Positions 28,543 through 38,701 are shown, counted from the stretch's first letter. The stretch is DNA of 64,000 nucleotides from JAJEFO01 sp965221845 (GCA_965221845.1 OZ244919.1:1674001-1738000), one strand, 5' to 3'. Numbers and translations are program-made. Notes: generated by a model from the letters alone, not told the origin.

Positions 28543-29451
28543 ATGCCCACGCGCGCAGGCCTTGTGGCCCTGATCGGCGAGCCGAATGCCGGCAAGTCGA
28601 CCCTCCTGAACCGCGTTGTCGGGGCCGACGTCTCGATCGTGACGCACAAGGTCCAGACGACGCGCACGCGCATACGCGGCATCGCGACAGAGGGAAAGGC
28701 GCAGATCGTCCTCGTCGACACGCCCGGACTGTTCCGTCCCCGGCGACGACTCGACCGCGCCATGATCTCCGCCGCTTGGGGCGGGGCAACGGATGCCGAC
28801 ATCGTCGTGCTCCTGGCCGAAGCGCATCGGGGCATGACCCATGGCGTGGCCGCAATCCTGGACTCTCTCCGGACCGGCCCTGGCCGCGCACCGGTTGCGC
28901 TGGCCATCAACAAGATCGACCGCGTCGCGCGCCCCATGCTCCTGTCGGTTGCAGAGGAACTGAACGGCGGCTTCCCCTTTGCCCGTTCCTTCATGATTTC
29001 CGCGCGAACCGGCGACGGCGTGGACGATCTGCGCCGCTGGCTGGCCGGGGCGCTGCCGCGAGGCCCGTGGCTCTATCCCGAAGACGAGATCACGGACATG
29101 CCGCTCCGGATGATCGCTGCCGAAGTCACGCGCAAGGCCCTCACGCTGAGGCTGCACGAGGAATTGCCGTACCAGCTGACGGTGGAGACCCTGTCATGGG
29201 ACGCGAATCCTGACGGATCCGTCCGGATCGAACAGGTGATCTACGTCGTGCGCGCAGGCCACAGGGGCATCGTGCTCGGCAGGAAAGGCGAGACCGTCAA
29301 GGCGGTCGGGCGACTTGCGCGGCAGGAAATCGCGGACTTCCTGGACTGCAAGGTCCACCTGTTCCTGAACGTGAAGGTGCGCGACAAATGGATGGACGAG
29401 CCGGGCCGCTTCCAGGAGATGGGCCTCGCGTTTCCGGACGGCCCGCCATGA
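28543..29451 (+). CDS. era: GTPase Era
   Basis: Era binds the 3' end of 16S rRNA and helps 30S assembly. G motifs: GEPNAGKST (G1), a Thr-rich switch with TTRTRIRG (G2), DTPGL (G3), NKID (G4) and SARTGDG (G5). The KH domain occupies ~200-290 with RIEQVIYVVRAGHRGIVLGRKG. The length is 302 residues from the ATG at 28543, chosen for AAGGGA upstream; another ATG at 28507 would add 12 residues. rnc, the usual upstream partner, is absent, and recO is not found downstream. Confidence 0.96.
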   Translation: MPTRAGLVALIGEPNAGKSTLLNRVVGADVSIVTHKVQTTRTRIRGIATEGKAQIVLVDTPGLFRPRRRLDRAMISAAWGGATDADIVVLLAEAHRGMTHGVAAILDSLRTGPGRAPVALAINKIDRVARPMLLSVAEELNGGFPFARSFMISARTGDGVDDLRRWLAGALPRGPWLYPEDEITDMPLRMIAAEVTRKALTLRLHEELPYQLTVETLSWDANPDGSVRIEQVIYVVRAGHRGIVLGRKGETVKAVGRLARQEIADFLDCKVHLFLNVKVRDKWMDEPGRFQEMGLAFPDGPP

Positions 29452-29777
29452 CGCGCCTGGCCTCGGAGATCTGGGTGGCAGCCTACCTGGCCCGGCTGAG
29501 ACTCGCGGCGGTTCCCGCGTTCATCGTGCGGAAGGGCGACGGAACGGCCGGCGCGGTGCTCGTCAAGCTCAACACGCTCGACGGATCCGCGACCTGCTAC
29601 CAGCGCTCCTTCGACATCGAGAGCGGCGAGCGGCAATGGGTCGTGCTGGCGGAAGGTCCCGAGGCGGAGGTCGACCGGAAGGTCGCGCGGCAGCGGAAGT
29701 TCGATCCCGACGTCTGGGTGGTCGAGGTCGAGGACCGGGCAGGACGCCACATGCTGGACGAACCGGGCCTGGCGTGA
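29448..29777 (+). CDS. DUF1491 protein
   Basis: A 109-residue soluble protein of the DUF1491 family (ASEIWVAAYLARLRLAAVPAF, RSFDIESGERQWVVLAEG, RQRKFDPDVWVVEVED). No catalytic motif or known function. It overlaps the era stop by 4 bp (ATGA), which implies coupled translation; the era-DUF1491 pair is conserved in Rhodobacterales. Confidence 0.88.
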   Translation: MTRLASEIWVAAYLARLRLAAVPAFIVRKGDGTAGAVLVKLNTLDGSATCYQRSFDIESGERQWVVLAEGPEAEVDRKVARQRKFDPDVWVVEVEDRAGRHMLDEPGLA

Positions 29778-29798
29778 GCCGCGCCGCGCGCGAGGGAT

Positions 29799-30440
29799 TC
29801 AATCGATCTCGGCAAGAAGCTCGAGCACGGAAGGGCCGATGTCGGAGACGATGAGCCCGACCCCGTCCCGGTTCGGGTGCATGCCGTCAGGCTGCATGTA
29901 CGCCTCGAGTGCCGCGGCCCGGTCCTCGAGCGCTGCCAGCGCCCCGAGGAAGTCAGGGTGGTGCAGCGCGCCGTGCTCGGCGGCGAGGCCGGGATAGATG
30001 GCGTCGAAGGCGGCTTCGTATTCCGGACCGTAGTTCGCAAGCGCGTCCGCGCCGATCAGCAGCACCGGAACGTCCTCGCGTCCGGCCGCCGACAGGATGC
30101 CGTCGAGATTTGCCCGGACGACGCCGGGGTCGATGCCGCGCAGCATGTCGTTGCTGCCAAGGGCGACGATCAGGGCGTCCACGTCGTCCGACAGTGTCCA
30201 GGCGATGCGGCTGAGGCCTCCCGCAGTCGTGTCGCCAGACACGCCCATGTTGACCAGCCTGGCAGCGGCGCCGCGCGTGTCCAGCCAGCGCTGCAGCTGC
30301 GGCACGAAGCCGTGCTCCGGGGCCAGGCCATAGCCGTGGGTCAGGCTGTCGCCGAGGACCGCGACCGTTGCCGGCGCCGCCCACGCAGCGGCCCCGGCAG
30401 AGAGAAATGCCGCGATTCCGGCGTTGCGCAAGGCGCGCAT
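29799..30440 (-). CDS. SGNH-type arylesterase / lysophospholipase (TesA-like)
   Basis: A 213-residue periplasmic esterase with a short signal peptide (~1-22). SGNH blocks: AVLGDSLTHGYG (nucleophile Ser32), NMGVSGDTT (Gly), ALGSNDMLRG (Asn) and DGMHPNRDG (catalytic Asp and His). It is divergent from an ABC exporter gene pair of the LolD/YbbP type with 40 bp between; this tesA-ybbA-ybbP layout also occurs in E. coli. Likely a hydrolase of acyl esters or lysophospholipids. Confidence 0.93.
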   Translation of the reverse strand: MRALRNAGIAAFLSAGAAAWAAPATVAVLGDSLTHGYGLAPEHGFVPQLQRWLDTRGAAARLVNMGVSGDTTAGGLSRIAWTLSDDVDALIVALGSNDMLRGIDPGVVRANLDGILSAAGREDVPVLLIGADALANYGPEYEAAFDAIYPGLAAEHGALHHPDFLGALAALEDRAAALEAYMQPDGMHPNRDGVGLIVSDIGPSVLELLAEID

Positions 30441-30480
30441 GATCCCATATCCCTTCCGCAGCCGCCGGAACGGAGCGCCA

Positions 30481-31176
30481 ATGGCCGAGACGATCCTCTC
30501 ACTGCGCGATGCGCGCCTCTCGCTCGACGGCAACGCCGGGCGGATCGACATCCTCAAGGGCGTCACCCTCGACGTCACGAGAGGCGAGACGCTGGGCCTT
30601 GTCGGTCCGTCGGGGTCGGGCAAGTCGTCTCTCCTCATGCTGCTCGGCGGTCTTGAACGCGCAACCGGCGGGAAGGTCACCGCGCTGGGCAACGACCTCA
30701 CGGCGCTTGGCGAGGACGCCCTCGCCCGCTTCCGCAGGAACCATATGGGCATCGTGTTCCAGTCTTTCCACCTCATCCCGACGATGACGGCACTCGAAAA
30801 CGTCGCGACCCCGCTTGAACTGGCGGGCGCGGAAGGCGCGTTCGACCGGGCCGCCGGGGAGCTGGCCGCCATGGGCCTCGCGGACCGCATCCACCACTAC
30901 CCCTCGCAGCTGTCCGGCGGCGAGCAGCAGCGCGTGGCGCTCGCGCGCGCCGCGGCGCCGAGGCCCGACATCCTTCTTGCCGACGAGCCGACGGGCAATC
31001 TCGACGCGGCCAGCGGCGAGGCGATCATGGACCTGCTGTTCGGGCTGAACGCCCGGCACGCCGCGACGCTCGTGCTCGTCACGCATGCGCCGGACCTCGC
31101 GGCGCGGTGCGACCGGGTCGTGCGCCTGCTTGACGGACGGCTGGCGCCGGAAGGCCCGCAGGCGGTGGCGGTTTGA
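30481..31176 (+). CDS. ABC transporter ATP-binding protein (YbbA/LolD type)
   Basis: A 231-residue ATPase. Walker A is GPSGSGKSS, the signature LSGGEQQR, Walker B ILLADEPTGNLD, and the switch His is in LVTHAP. The LolD/MacB-type D-loop and Q-loop are present. It works with the FtsX-like permease encoded next, which starts on its stop codon. By homology with E. coli YbbA/YbbP it may act with the adjacent TesA-like esterase; the substrate is unknown. The start at 30481 is preferred to one at 30424 because the family begins here. Confidence 0.92.
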   Translation: MAETILSLRDARLSLDGNAGRIDILKGVTLDVTRGETLGLVGPSGSGKSSLLMLLGGLERATGGKVTALGNDLTALGEDALARFRRNHMGIVFQSFHLIPTMTALENVATPLELAGAEGAFDRAAGELAAMGLADRIHHYPSQLSGGEQQRVALARAAAPRPDILLADEPTGNLDAASGEAIMDLLFGLNARHAATLVLVTHAPDLAARCDRVVRLLDGRLAPEGPQAVAV

Positions 31177-33695
31177 GCCTGCGCGTCGCGAGCCGCATCG
31201 CCCGGCGGGAGCTGCGGGGCGGGATTCGCGGGTTTCGCGTCTTCCTGGCCTGCCTGGCGCTCGGCGTTGCCGCGATCGCCGCCGTCGGAAGCGTCCGCGA
31301 GGCGGTCCGTGCCGGGCTGGAGCGCGAGGGGGCGACGATTCTGGGTGGCGACGCGGAACTGGAGCTCACCTACCGATTCGCGACGGAGGACGAGCGGGCC
31401 TGGATGGACGGGGTTGCGGAGGAGGTCGCGGAAGTCGTCGACTTCCGGTCCATGGCGGTGTTCGGCGCCGCAGAGACGGCCGAACGCGGCCTGACCCAGG
31501 TGAAGGCCGTGGACGGTTCCTACCCGCTCCTGGGCCGCGTCTCCCTTGACCCCGACATGCCGCTCGGCGTCGCCCTGGACGGCGAGGGCGGCCTGCCGGG
31601 CGCCGTCATGGCGCCGCTGCTGATGGCGCGCCTCGGGATGGAGCCGGGAGGCCGGTTCCGCCTGGGAACCCAGGACTTCGTCCTGATGGCCGCGCTCGTG
31701 CACGAACCCGACGATGCCGGCGGAGGATTCGGCCTCGGGCCGCGCACGATCGTGCGGACCGGCGCGCTCGCGAACAGCGGGCTCCTCCAGGCGGGCACGC
31801 TCTTCGACACCGAATACAGGCTCAGGCTGGCCGGCACGGCCGACCTGGATCTTCTCAGGACCGAGGCGGACGCCCTGTTCACCGGGATCCGCTGGCGGGA
31901 CCGGAGGGACGGAGCGCCGGGCGTCCGGGAATTCGTCGACAGGCTGGGCGCCTTCCTCGTGCTCGTCGGGCTGGCGGGGCTGGCCGTTGGCGGGGTCGGG
32001 ATCTCGGCGGCGGTCACGGCATACCTGGAACGGAAGGTCGCCGTGATTGCCATGCTCAAGACGCTGGGCGCGGACAGCCGGACGATCTTCCAGGCGTATT
32101 TCCTGCAGATCGGCGCGCTTGCGGCCCTGGGCCTGGCCGTCGGGATCGCCGCCGGAAGCCTTGCGCCCGTGCTGCTGGCATCCGTGATCGCGGAGAGGCT
32201 GCCGGTGCCCGCGGTGTTCGCGCTTCATCCCCGGCCGCTCGCCGAAGCGGCGCTGTACGGGGCCTTGACGACGCTCATCTTCACGCTTTGGCCCCTGGCG
32301 CGCGCGAAGGACGTGCGCGCCGCGGAGCTGCTGAGGGCGGGCGGGGAGCGTAGGCACGGGCTGCCGCGGCCGGCATGGGCGGGGCTTGCCCTGCTCCTTG
32401 TCGCAGGGCTCGTGTCCCTGGCCGCAACGCTCTCCGGCCTGTGGGTCCTCACGCTGGCGGCTGCGGGCGGCCTCGCGGCGGCCTTCGCGCTGCTGGCCGC
32501 AGCCGCCCGGGGAGCAAGGTCTCTGGCCCGCCGGCTCGCGCCCGCCGCGCGCGGGCGAAGCGCGACGCGACTCGCTCTCGGCGCGATCGGCGGTCCCGGC
32601 GGCGAGGCCACGTCCGTGGTGCTGTCGCTGGGTCTGGGCCTCACCGTTCTGGCAGCGATCGGCCAGATCGACGCCAACCTCAGGAACGCGATCACGCAGG
32701 ACCTGCCGGAGCGTGCGCCCGCATTCTTCATGGTCGACATCCAGCCCGGCCAGATGGACGGCTTCCGAGAGCGCCTGCTGGCAGCTCCCGCCGTCTCGAA
32801 GGTCGAGAGCGCGCCCATGCTGCGGGGCGTCATCACCGGAATCAACGGCCGGCCGGCCTCGGAGACGGGCGGCGATCACTGGGTCCTGCAAGGCGACCGC
32901 GGCGTCACCTACTCGGAGCGACCGCCGGACGGAACCGTCATCACCCACGGCGCATGGTGGCCCGAGGGGCATCAAGGCGTCCCGCAAGCGAGCTTCGCCA
33001 CGGAGGAGGCGCTCGAACTGGGCCTTTCCATCGGCGACGAGATCACCGTCAACATTCTTGGGCGCGACATCGCGGCCGAAGTGACGAGCTTCCGCGAGGT
33101 CGACTTCTCCACGGCTGGGATCGGTTTCATCCTCTCGATGAACCCGGACGCGCTGGCCGGCGCGCCGCACAGCTTCATCGCGACAGTCTACGCGGATGCC
33201 GCCGCCGAAGCCGCGATTCTGCGCGACGTCTCGGACATGTATCCCAACGTGACCGCGATCCGCGTCAAGGACGCGATCGCGCGCATAGCCGGGATCCTCG
33301 CCGGCATTGCGGCGGCGGTCAGCTACGGGGCGCTGGCGACACTCCTGACGGGCGGCATCGTGCTGATTGGCGCGGCGGCCGCGGGCGCCCGCGCCAGAAC
33401 CTATGAAGCCGCTGTCCTCAAGACGCTCGGGGCGCAGCGCGCAACGGTCCTGGGAAGCTTCGCCATGCGCTCCGCCCTGCTGGGGGCTGTCGCCGGAGCC
33501 GTTGCGGTCGTCGCGGGCGGCCTTGCCGGCTGGGGCGTGACGCGCTTCGTGATGGATGCCGACTACCGGTTCGAACCCATGTCCGCGCTCCTGACCGTCG
33601 CGGGCGGGGGCGTGGCCACGCTCGCCACGGGGCTGGCCTTTGCATGGGGGCCGCTGGCCGCCCGGCCGGCACGCGTCCTTCGCGCCCGCGAGTAG
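31173..33695 (+). CDS. ABC transporter permease, FtsX-like (YbbP type)
   Basis: An 840-residue membrane protein with two FtsX domains and about ten transmembrane segments. After the first segment (~20-45) there is a large periplasmic domain, three segments at ~260-390, four around 400-460 and 490, a second periplasmic domain, and three more at the C-terminus (~720-830). The start is TTG overlapping the ATPase stop (TTGA). It resembles YbbP, a MacB-class mechanotransmission transporter rather than an importer. Confidence 0.9.
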   Translation: MSLRVASRIARRELRGGIRGFRVFLACLALGVAAIAAVGSVREAVRAGLEREGATILGGDAELELTYRFATEDERAWMDGVAEEVAEVVDFRSMAVFGAAETAERGLTQVKAVDGSYPLLGRVSLDPDMPLGVALDGEGGLPGAVMAPLLMARLGMEPGGRFRLGTQDFVLMAALVHEPDDAGGGFGLGPRTIVRTGALANSGLLQAGTLFDTEYRLRLAGTADLDLLRTEADALFTGIRWRDRRDGAPGVREFVDRLGAFLVLVGLAGLAVGGVGISAAVTAYLERKVAVIAMLKTLGADSRTIFQAYFLQIGALAALGLAVGIAAGSLAPVLLASVIAERLPVPAVFALHPRPLAEAALYGALTTLIFTLWPLARAKDVRAAELLRAGGERRHGLPRPAWAGLALLLVAGLVSLAATLSGLWVLTLAAAGGLAAAFALLAAAARGARSLARRLAPAARGRSATRLALGAIGGPGGEATSVVLSLGLGLTVLAAIGQIDANLRNAITQDLPERAPAFFMVDIQPGQMDGFRERLLAAPAVSKVESAPMLRGVITGINGRPASETGGDHWVLQGDRGVTYSERPPDGTVITHGAWWPEGHQGVPQASFATEEALELGLSIGDEITVNILGRDIAAEVTSFREVDFSTAGIGFILSMNPDALAGAPHSFIATVYADAAAEAAILRDVSDMYPNVTAIRVKDAIARIAGILAGIAAAVSYGALATLLTGGIVLIGAAAAGARARTYEAAVLKTLGAQRATVLGSFAMRSALLGAVAGAVAVVAGGLAGWGVTRFVMDADYRFEPMSALLTVAGGGVATLATGLAFAWGPLAARPARVLRARE

Positions 33696-33713
33696 CCGGG
33701 ATTCCCGCGACGC

Positions 33714-34724
33714 TCATTGCCCGGCGACCTCCGCCAGCGGCCGGCCTATCAGGTCATGGGCCAGCAGGTCGGCCATGTCCCGCGGATCCCGGACATGCGG
33801 GATCCGCGCGCGTCCGAGCGACCCGAGGATGTCCTCGTCGCGTTGCCAGGCCGCCTCGGCCTCGTCGACGGTCACGAACCGGAAGCCCAGCGCCTCCCCC
33901 GCCCTTGCCTGCGCCACCCTCGGCAGGTCGGCCGGCAGGACGGTCCCGATCCGGGGATAGCCGCCCATCGTCTGGCACTCCGCCAGCAGGACGCAGGGCG
34001 CGCCGTCCCCGGCCATCTGCACGTCGCCTTCCGCAACGAAGTCCGAGACCTGGCTGAGCTGCGCTCGCGTCGAGAACGGCGGGCCGTCGTGATCAAGCCT
34101 GACACCCTGCCTGTTGGCACGAGGGCTGCGCACGAAGACCGCATCCTCGAACGACTTCAGCATGTCCCGGCCGAACAGGCCGGTTTGCGGGCCCGGCATG
34201 ATCCGGACCGGGCCGGTTCCCGACCGGCGCTGCAGCCTTGCCCGAGGCGCGTCCGGCGCAGGATCGGGCGCGAGGGGAACCGCGTCCCCTGCCCGCAGCC
34301 GCCGCCCAAGCCCCCCGATCCCGTGGTATCCGCGCGCCCCGCCCACGACCGGCGTGGCCATTCCGCCCGCCGCCAGGAGGTAGGCATAGACGCCCCTCTC
34401 GGCCGCGCCGACGTCCAGCACCGCGCCGGCGGCCGCGAAACGGCTTGCGCCGGCGGCCAGCGCCTCCCCGTCAAGAGTCGCCCTCATCGTGGCGCCTGTC
34501 AGCGCGAACCGCGCTGGCGCCTCGAACCGAAACCGTCCGCCCAGTTCCGCCATCTCTATGCCCGCCGCGCCGAGCGGCAGGCCAAGAAGGGCCAGCCCTT
34601 CCATGAAGGCGGACCTGTCCGCCGCCCCGCCGCGCGAGAGCCCTGCCGCGAGCCGCCCCGGCCGCCCCAGATCCTGGATCGAGACAGCGGGCCCGACGCG
34701 CTCCACGAAAAGCCCGGGCTTCAT
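33714..34724 (-). CDS. pxpC: 5-oxoprolinase subunit C (KipA/PxpC, biotin-dependent carboxyltransferase family)
   Basis: A 336-residue cytosolic subunit of the ATP-dependent 5-oxoprolinase. Typical blocks: SIQDLGRPG near the N-terminus, RIMPGPQTGLFG, FSTRAQLSQVSDFVAEGDVQM, and LLAECQTMGGYPRIGTV. It overlaps pxpB by 4 bp. The LamB/YcsF subunit (pxpA) is not adjacent, although the complex needs it; it must lie elsewhere or be missing. Confidence 0.92.
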   Translation of the reverse strand: MKPGLFVERVGPAVSIQDLGRPGRLAAGLSRGGAADRSAFMEGLALLGLPLGAAGIEMAELGGRFRFEAPARFALTGATMRATLDGEALAAGASRFAAAGAVLDVGAAERGVYAYLLAAGGMATPVVGGARGYHGIGGLGRRLRAGDAVPLAPDPAPDAPRARLQRRSGTGPVRIMPGPQTGLFGRDMLKSFEDAVFVRSPRANRQGVRLDHDGPPFSTRAQLSQVSDFVAEGDVQMAGDGAPCVLLAECQTMGGYPRIGTVLPADLPRVAQARAGEALGFRFVTVDEAEAAWQRDEDILGSLGRARIPHVRDPRDMADLLAHDLIGRPLAEVAGQ

Positions 34725-35455
34725 GGAATCTCGGATCGTTCCGCGCCGCCATGCGGCGGCGCGTCTTCAAGCAGGCGGTCGAGCGCCGGCCCCGCGACGG
34801 GCAGGAAGGCCATCTCGTCTCCGGCCCTGAGGGGAAAGGGCGGCTCAAGCCCCGGATCGTTGCAGCGGAACGCCGTCCGCCCGACCTGGCGCCAGCCTGT
34901 GGGCGCGGCGTTCGCGAAGGGGATGACCTGGCGCACGGCAACCACGACGGCCCCGCGCGGCACCTCGCGAGCGACCTCGCCCTGCCTGGGAATGTCCCAG
35001 CGCTCGGGCAGGAACCCCAGATAGGGCTGGCCGGGCGAGAAGCCAAGGGCCAGGACGCGAAGGCGTGCGGCGCAGATGTCCGCGACCGCGGCCTCGGGCG
35101 CAAGACCCGCCATGTCCGCCGCCTCTTCGAGGCCGGGCCCGTGCGCGTCACCGAAGGCGGCCGGCACGCGCCAGAGCCTGCGCCCCGGCGGAAGGGGCGC
35201 TTCCAGCCAGTCGTGCCCGGCCAGCCGCCCGCGGATCTCGTCTTCCAGGCCCTTGCGCGCGACGACGTCGGGCCGAAACCTCACGAACACCGAGGCGAGC
35301 GACGAAGCGGTTTCGACGATGCCCGGATGCCCGGCGCTATCGAGATCGGCACGGAACGCCAGAGCGGCGCGGTTCGCCGGCTCGCTCAGCCGTTCGGCAA
35401 ACCGCACGAGCAGCCCGTCAGGGCCAAGCGGCAGGAGTGCGGGAGCGTCGGTCAC
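34721..35455 (-). CDS. pxpB: 5-oxoprolinase subunit B (KipI/PxpB, allophanate hydrolase-like)
   Basis: A 244-residue partner of PxpC. Seen motifs: LVRFAERLSEPANR, VFVRFRPDV, LGFSPGQPYLGFLPERW and the GRTAFRCNDP block. The start is GTG at 35455; further upstream the frame shows no family similarity. The pair is transcribed leftward and divergent from the alpha/beta hydrolase gene. Confidence 0.92.
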   Translation of the reverse strand: MTDAPALLPLGPDGLLVRFAERLSEPANRAALAFRADLDSAGHPGIVETASSLASVFVRFRPDVVARKGLEDEIRGRLAGHDWLEAPLPPGRRLWRVPAAFGDAHGPGLEEAADMAGLAPEAAVADICAARLRVLALGFSPGQPYLGFLPERWDIPRQGEVAREVPRGAVVVAVRQVIPFANAAPTGWRQVGRTAFRCNDPGLEPPFPLRAGDEMAFLPVAGPALDRLLEDAPPHGGAERSEIP

Positions 35456-35560
35456 CGGACGAGGATTCCACACCGGCGCGGAAATGCAAGCGGCAGGCGT
35501 TGCGGGAGGTCGCGCGCCCTCGACCCGCGCACGCTGGCGGATCCCCGCGCCGGCGGGTAC

Positions 35561-36319
35561 ATGACGGGCATGCTCCACGCAGTCACGCATGGCGGCCCGG
35601 CCGGGCGGCCCCCGCTCATGATCGCTCACGGGCTCTTCGGCTCGGCCAGGAACTGGAGCGCCGTCGCACGGCGCATGTCGGCGGCGCGCCGCGTCGTCGC
35701 CGTCGACATGCGCAACCACGGCGCGAGCGGCTGGTCGGACACGCACGGCTACCATGACATGGCGGCCGACCTTGCCGAGATCATCGACGGGCGCACCGAC
35801 GTCCTGGGACACTCCATGGGCGGGAAAGCCGCGATGGTCCTCGCGCTGACCCGTCCCGAAACGCTTCGCAGGCTGGTTGTCGCGGACATCGCGCCCGCAG
35901 GCTACGCAAGCACGCAGCAGCCCGTGATCGACGCAATGCGCGCTGTCGCGCTCGACAGGATCGAGAGCCGCCAGGACGCGGACGCGCAGCTGGCCGAACG
36001 CATCGCTGACGCCGGCGTGCGCGCGTTTCTCCTGCAGTCGCTCGACGTCACGGAGCGGCGCTGGCGCGTGAACCTCGACGCGCTCGAACGCGAAATGCCG
36101 CGCATCGCCGGGTTTCCCGAGATCGACGGCGCATTCGAGGGTCCGGCCCTCTTTCTGGCGGGCGCGGACAGCGCGTATGTCACGGCCGCGCACCGAGGCC
36201 GGATCAAGGCGCTCTTCCCGAACGCCCGGCTTGTCCGGATTCCGGGCGCCGGGCACTGGCTTCACGCCGACAGGCCCCGCGCCTTCGAGGCAGCGGTGAC
36301 CGCCTTCCTCGACTCCTGA
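35561..36319 (+). CDS. Alpha/beta hydrolase (YbfF-like esterase)
   Basis: A 252-residue cytosolic hydrolase. The nucleophile elbow is GHSMGGKAAM, the oxyanion region is HGLFGSARNW, and the catalytic His is in GAGHWLHADRP; MRNHGASGW fits the YbfF branch. It acts on short-chain or thioesters in homologues. It stands alone, divergent from pxpB (105-bp gap). The 418 bp after it (36320-36737) hold nothing I recognise. Confidence 0.9.
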   Translation: MTGMLHAVTHGGPAGRPPLMIAHGLFGSARNWSAVARRMSAARRVVAVDMRNHGASGWSDTHGYHDMAADLAEIIDGRTDVLGHSMGGKAAMVLALTRPETLRRLVVADIAPAGYASTQQPVIDAMRAVALDRIESRQDADAQLAERIADAGVRAFLLQSLDVTERRWRVNLDALEREMPRIAGFPEIDGAFEGPALFLAGADSAYVTAAHRGRIKALFPNARLVRIPGAGHWLHADRPRAFEAAVTAFLDS

Positions 36320-36737
36320 CGGTGCGCCGGCCCGTCCGCATGCGCGAGGCCGCCGAAGGCCCGCGCACGCAATCGGTTGGGAAAGACGTCGTGATCGCCG
36401 CAACATCTGGTTGCATTGCACGGCATGCGGGGCACATGATGGCGCCCACAGGTGCAAAGGAGGCGGATGCATCGCTTGACGCTGGCGAGGCCCGGGCTCG
36501 CTGCTTCTCCAGGCCTGTGACGGAAGTCAGGAAGACGCCAGGTGCCTGGACGCGGTCCTTGCATCGGCGCGGGAACGCGACGTGGCGGAACGGATCCTGC
36601 GCACCGGCCTCGTTTGCGGCGCCTCGCGCGCGGTTTCGCCGGCCGTTTCGCGGATCCGCCCGGCGGCGCCCCGTCACGTCACAGGGGCCGCCGCCGGCAA
36701 CGCGCCGCGCCAGGGGACCGGCAGGGCGGCGCGCGGC

Positions 36738-38537
36738 TCATTCGCTCATCTTCAAGGCGTCGATGAAGGCCTTCTGCGGAATGTCCACCTTGCCGAACCT
36801 GCGCATCTTCCTCTTTCCGGCCTTCTGCCTTTCGAGCAGCTTCCGCTTGCGCGTCGCGTCCCCGCCGTAGCACTTGGCGGTCACGTCCTTGCGCAGCGCC
36901 GACAGGGTCTCGCGCGCTATGACCCTGCCCCCGATCGCGGCCTGGATGGGGATCCTGAACATGTGGCGGGGGATGAGCTCCTTGAGCTTCTCGCACATCG
37001 CGCGGCCGCGGGTCTCGGCGCGGTCGCGGTGAACCATCATCGAGAGCGCGTCGACGGGCTCCTCGTTGACGAGCACCTGCATCTTGACGAGGCTGTCCGC
37101 CCGGTAGCCCGAAAGCTGGTAGTCGAAGCTCGCGTACCCCCTGGTGACCGACTTCAGGCGGTCATGGAAGTCGAAGACGACCTCGTTCAGCGGCAGGTCG
37201 CAGGTCACCATGGCGCGGGACCCCGCGTAGCCGAGGTCCTCCTGGACGCCGCGGCGGTCATGGCAGAGCCTGAGGACGTCGCCGAGGTGGTCGTCGGGCA
37301 CGAGAATCGTGGCCCTGATGCGCGGCTCCTCGATGCGCGCGACGGCAGACGGGTCGGGCATGTCCGCCGGATTGTGAAGCTCCAGAACGGATCCGTCGCG
37401 CATGTGCACGCGGTAGATCACCGACGGCGCGGTCGCAATGAGCTCGATGTCGTGCTCGCGTTCAATGCGGTCGCGGACGACCTCGAGGTGAAGCAGGCCG
37501 AGGAATCCGCAGCGAAAGCCGAACCCCAGGGCGGCGGACGTCTCCGTCTCGAAAGTGAAGCTCGCATCGTTGAGGGCGAGCTTCCCGATGGCGTCGCGGA
37601 GATCCCCGAATTCGGAGCTGTCGACCGGAAAGAGGCCGCAGAAGACGACGGGCCGGGACGGATCGAACCCGGAAAGCGGCGCCGCGGCCGGACGGCGCTC
37701 GTGCGTGATCGTGTCGCCGACCCGGGTGTCCCGCACCTGCTTGATGGACGCGGTGAGAACGCCGATCTCGCCGGGGCCGAGCGCCGCGGCGTCCGTCATT
37801 TCGGGCTTCAGGACGGCCAGCCTGTCGATGCGGTACCTGGCGCCGGCCTGCATCATGACAATCTGCTCGCCCTTGCGAACCGTCCCGTCGACGACCCTGA
37901 TCATGACGACCACGCCAAGGTAGGGATCGTAGCGCGAATCCACGAGCATGGCCTTGAGGGGGGCGTCAGCGTCGCCGCGCGGCGCGGGAAGGCGACGGAC
38001 GATCGCCTCGAGAAGCTCGGGCACGCCGTCGCCGGTCTTCGCGGAGATCCGGATCGCGTCGCTGGCGTCGATCCCTATCACCTCCTCGATCTGCGTGCTG
38101 ACGCGGCTGATGTCCGAAGCGGGCAGGTCGATCTTGTTCAGCACGGGCACGATCTCGTGATCGGCCTCTATGGCCTGGTAGGCGTTGGCCAGCGTCTGCG
38201 CCTCGACCCCCTGCGAAGCGTCCACGACAAGCAGCGACCCTTCGACCGCCTGCATGGAGCGGCTGACCTCGTACCCGAAATCGACGTGCCCCGGCGTGTC
38301 TATCAGGTTCAGGATGTAGGTCTGGCCGTCCGCCGCCGGGTATTCGATGCGAACCGTGTTGGCCTTGATGGTGATTCCACGCTCGCGCTCGATGTCCATG
38401 GCATCGAGGACCTGCTCCTTCATGTCCCGCTCCGCCATCGTGCCCGTCATCTGAATGAGCCGGTCGGCAAGCGTCGACTTCCCGTGGTCGACATGGGCGA
38501 CGATCGAGAAGTTGCGGATGTGCGCCAGGTCGGCCAT
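36738..38537 (-). CDS. lepA: Elongation factor 4 (LepA)
   Basis: A 599-residue translational GTPase associated with ribosome back-translocation or biogenesis. G motifs: AHVDHGKST, DTPGHVDF and NKIDLP. The LepA-specific C-terminus is present: DATRKRKLLERQKAGKRKM followed by KVDIPQKAFIDAL. The start at 38537 gives MADLAHIRNFSIVAHVDHG; upstream frame is not conserved. It lies 164 bp downstream of rpsA on the same strand, where ihfB is more usual. Confidence 0.97.
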   Translation of the reverse strand: MADLAHIRNFSIVAHVDHGKSTLADRLIQMTGTMAERDMKEQVLDAMDIERERGITIKANTVRIEYPAADGQTYILNLIDTPGHVDFGYEVSRSMQAVEGSLLVVDASQGVEAQTLANAYQAIEADHEIVPVLNKIDLPASDISRVSTQIEEVIGIDASDAIRISAKTGDGVPELLEAIVRRLPAPRGDADAPLKAMLVDSRYDPYLGVVVMIRVVDGTVRKGEQIVMMQAGARYRIDRLAVLKPEMTDAAALGPGEIGVLTASIKQVRDTRVGDTITHERRPAAAPLSGFDPSRPVVFCGLFPVDSSEFGDLRDAIGKLALNDASFTFETETSAALGFGFRCGFLGLLHLEVVRDRIEREHDIELIATAPSVIYRVHMRDGSVLELHNPADMPDPSAVARIEEPRIRATILVPDDHLGDVLRLCHDRRGVQEDLGYAGSRAMVTCDLPLNEVVFDFHDRLKSVTRGYASFDYQLSGYRADSLVKMQVLVNEEPVDALSMMVHRDRAETRGRAMCEKLKELIPRHMFRIPIQAAIGGRVIARETLSALRKDVTAKCYGGDATRKRKLLERQKAGKRKMRRFGKVDIPQKAFIDALKMSE

Positions 38538-38701
38538 TGCGGGGATATGCGGCAGGGCGCCTGCGTTGGCAAGCTGCGCCGCCGACCGTGCGGCCTCCCG
38601 CGCCGCACGGACGATGAGCCCTTGCCCGGCGTCTCTCCCGGTCCATGACCGGCCCCGGGCCGGCACGCCGCCGCGCGCGAGGCGGGCGACGCGCGCCCCG
38701 C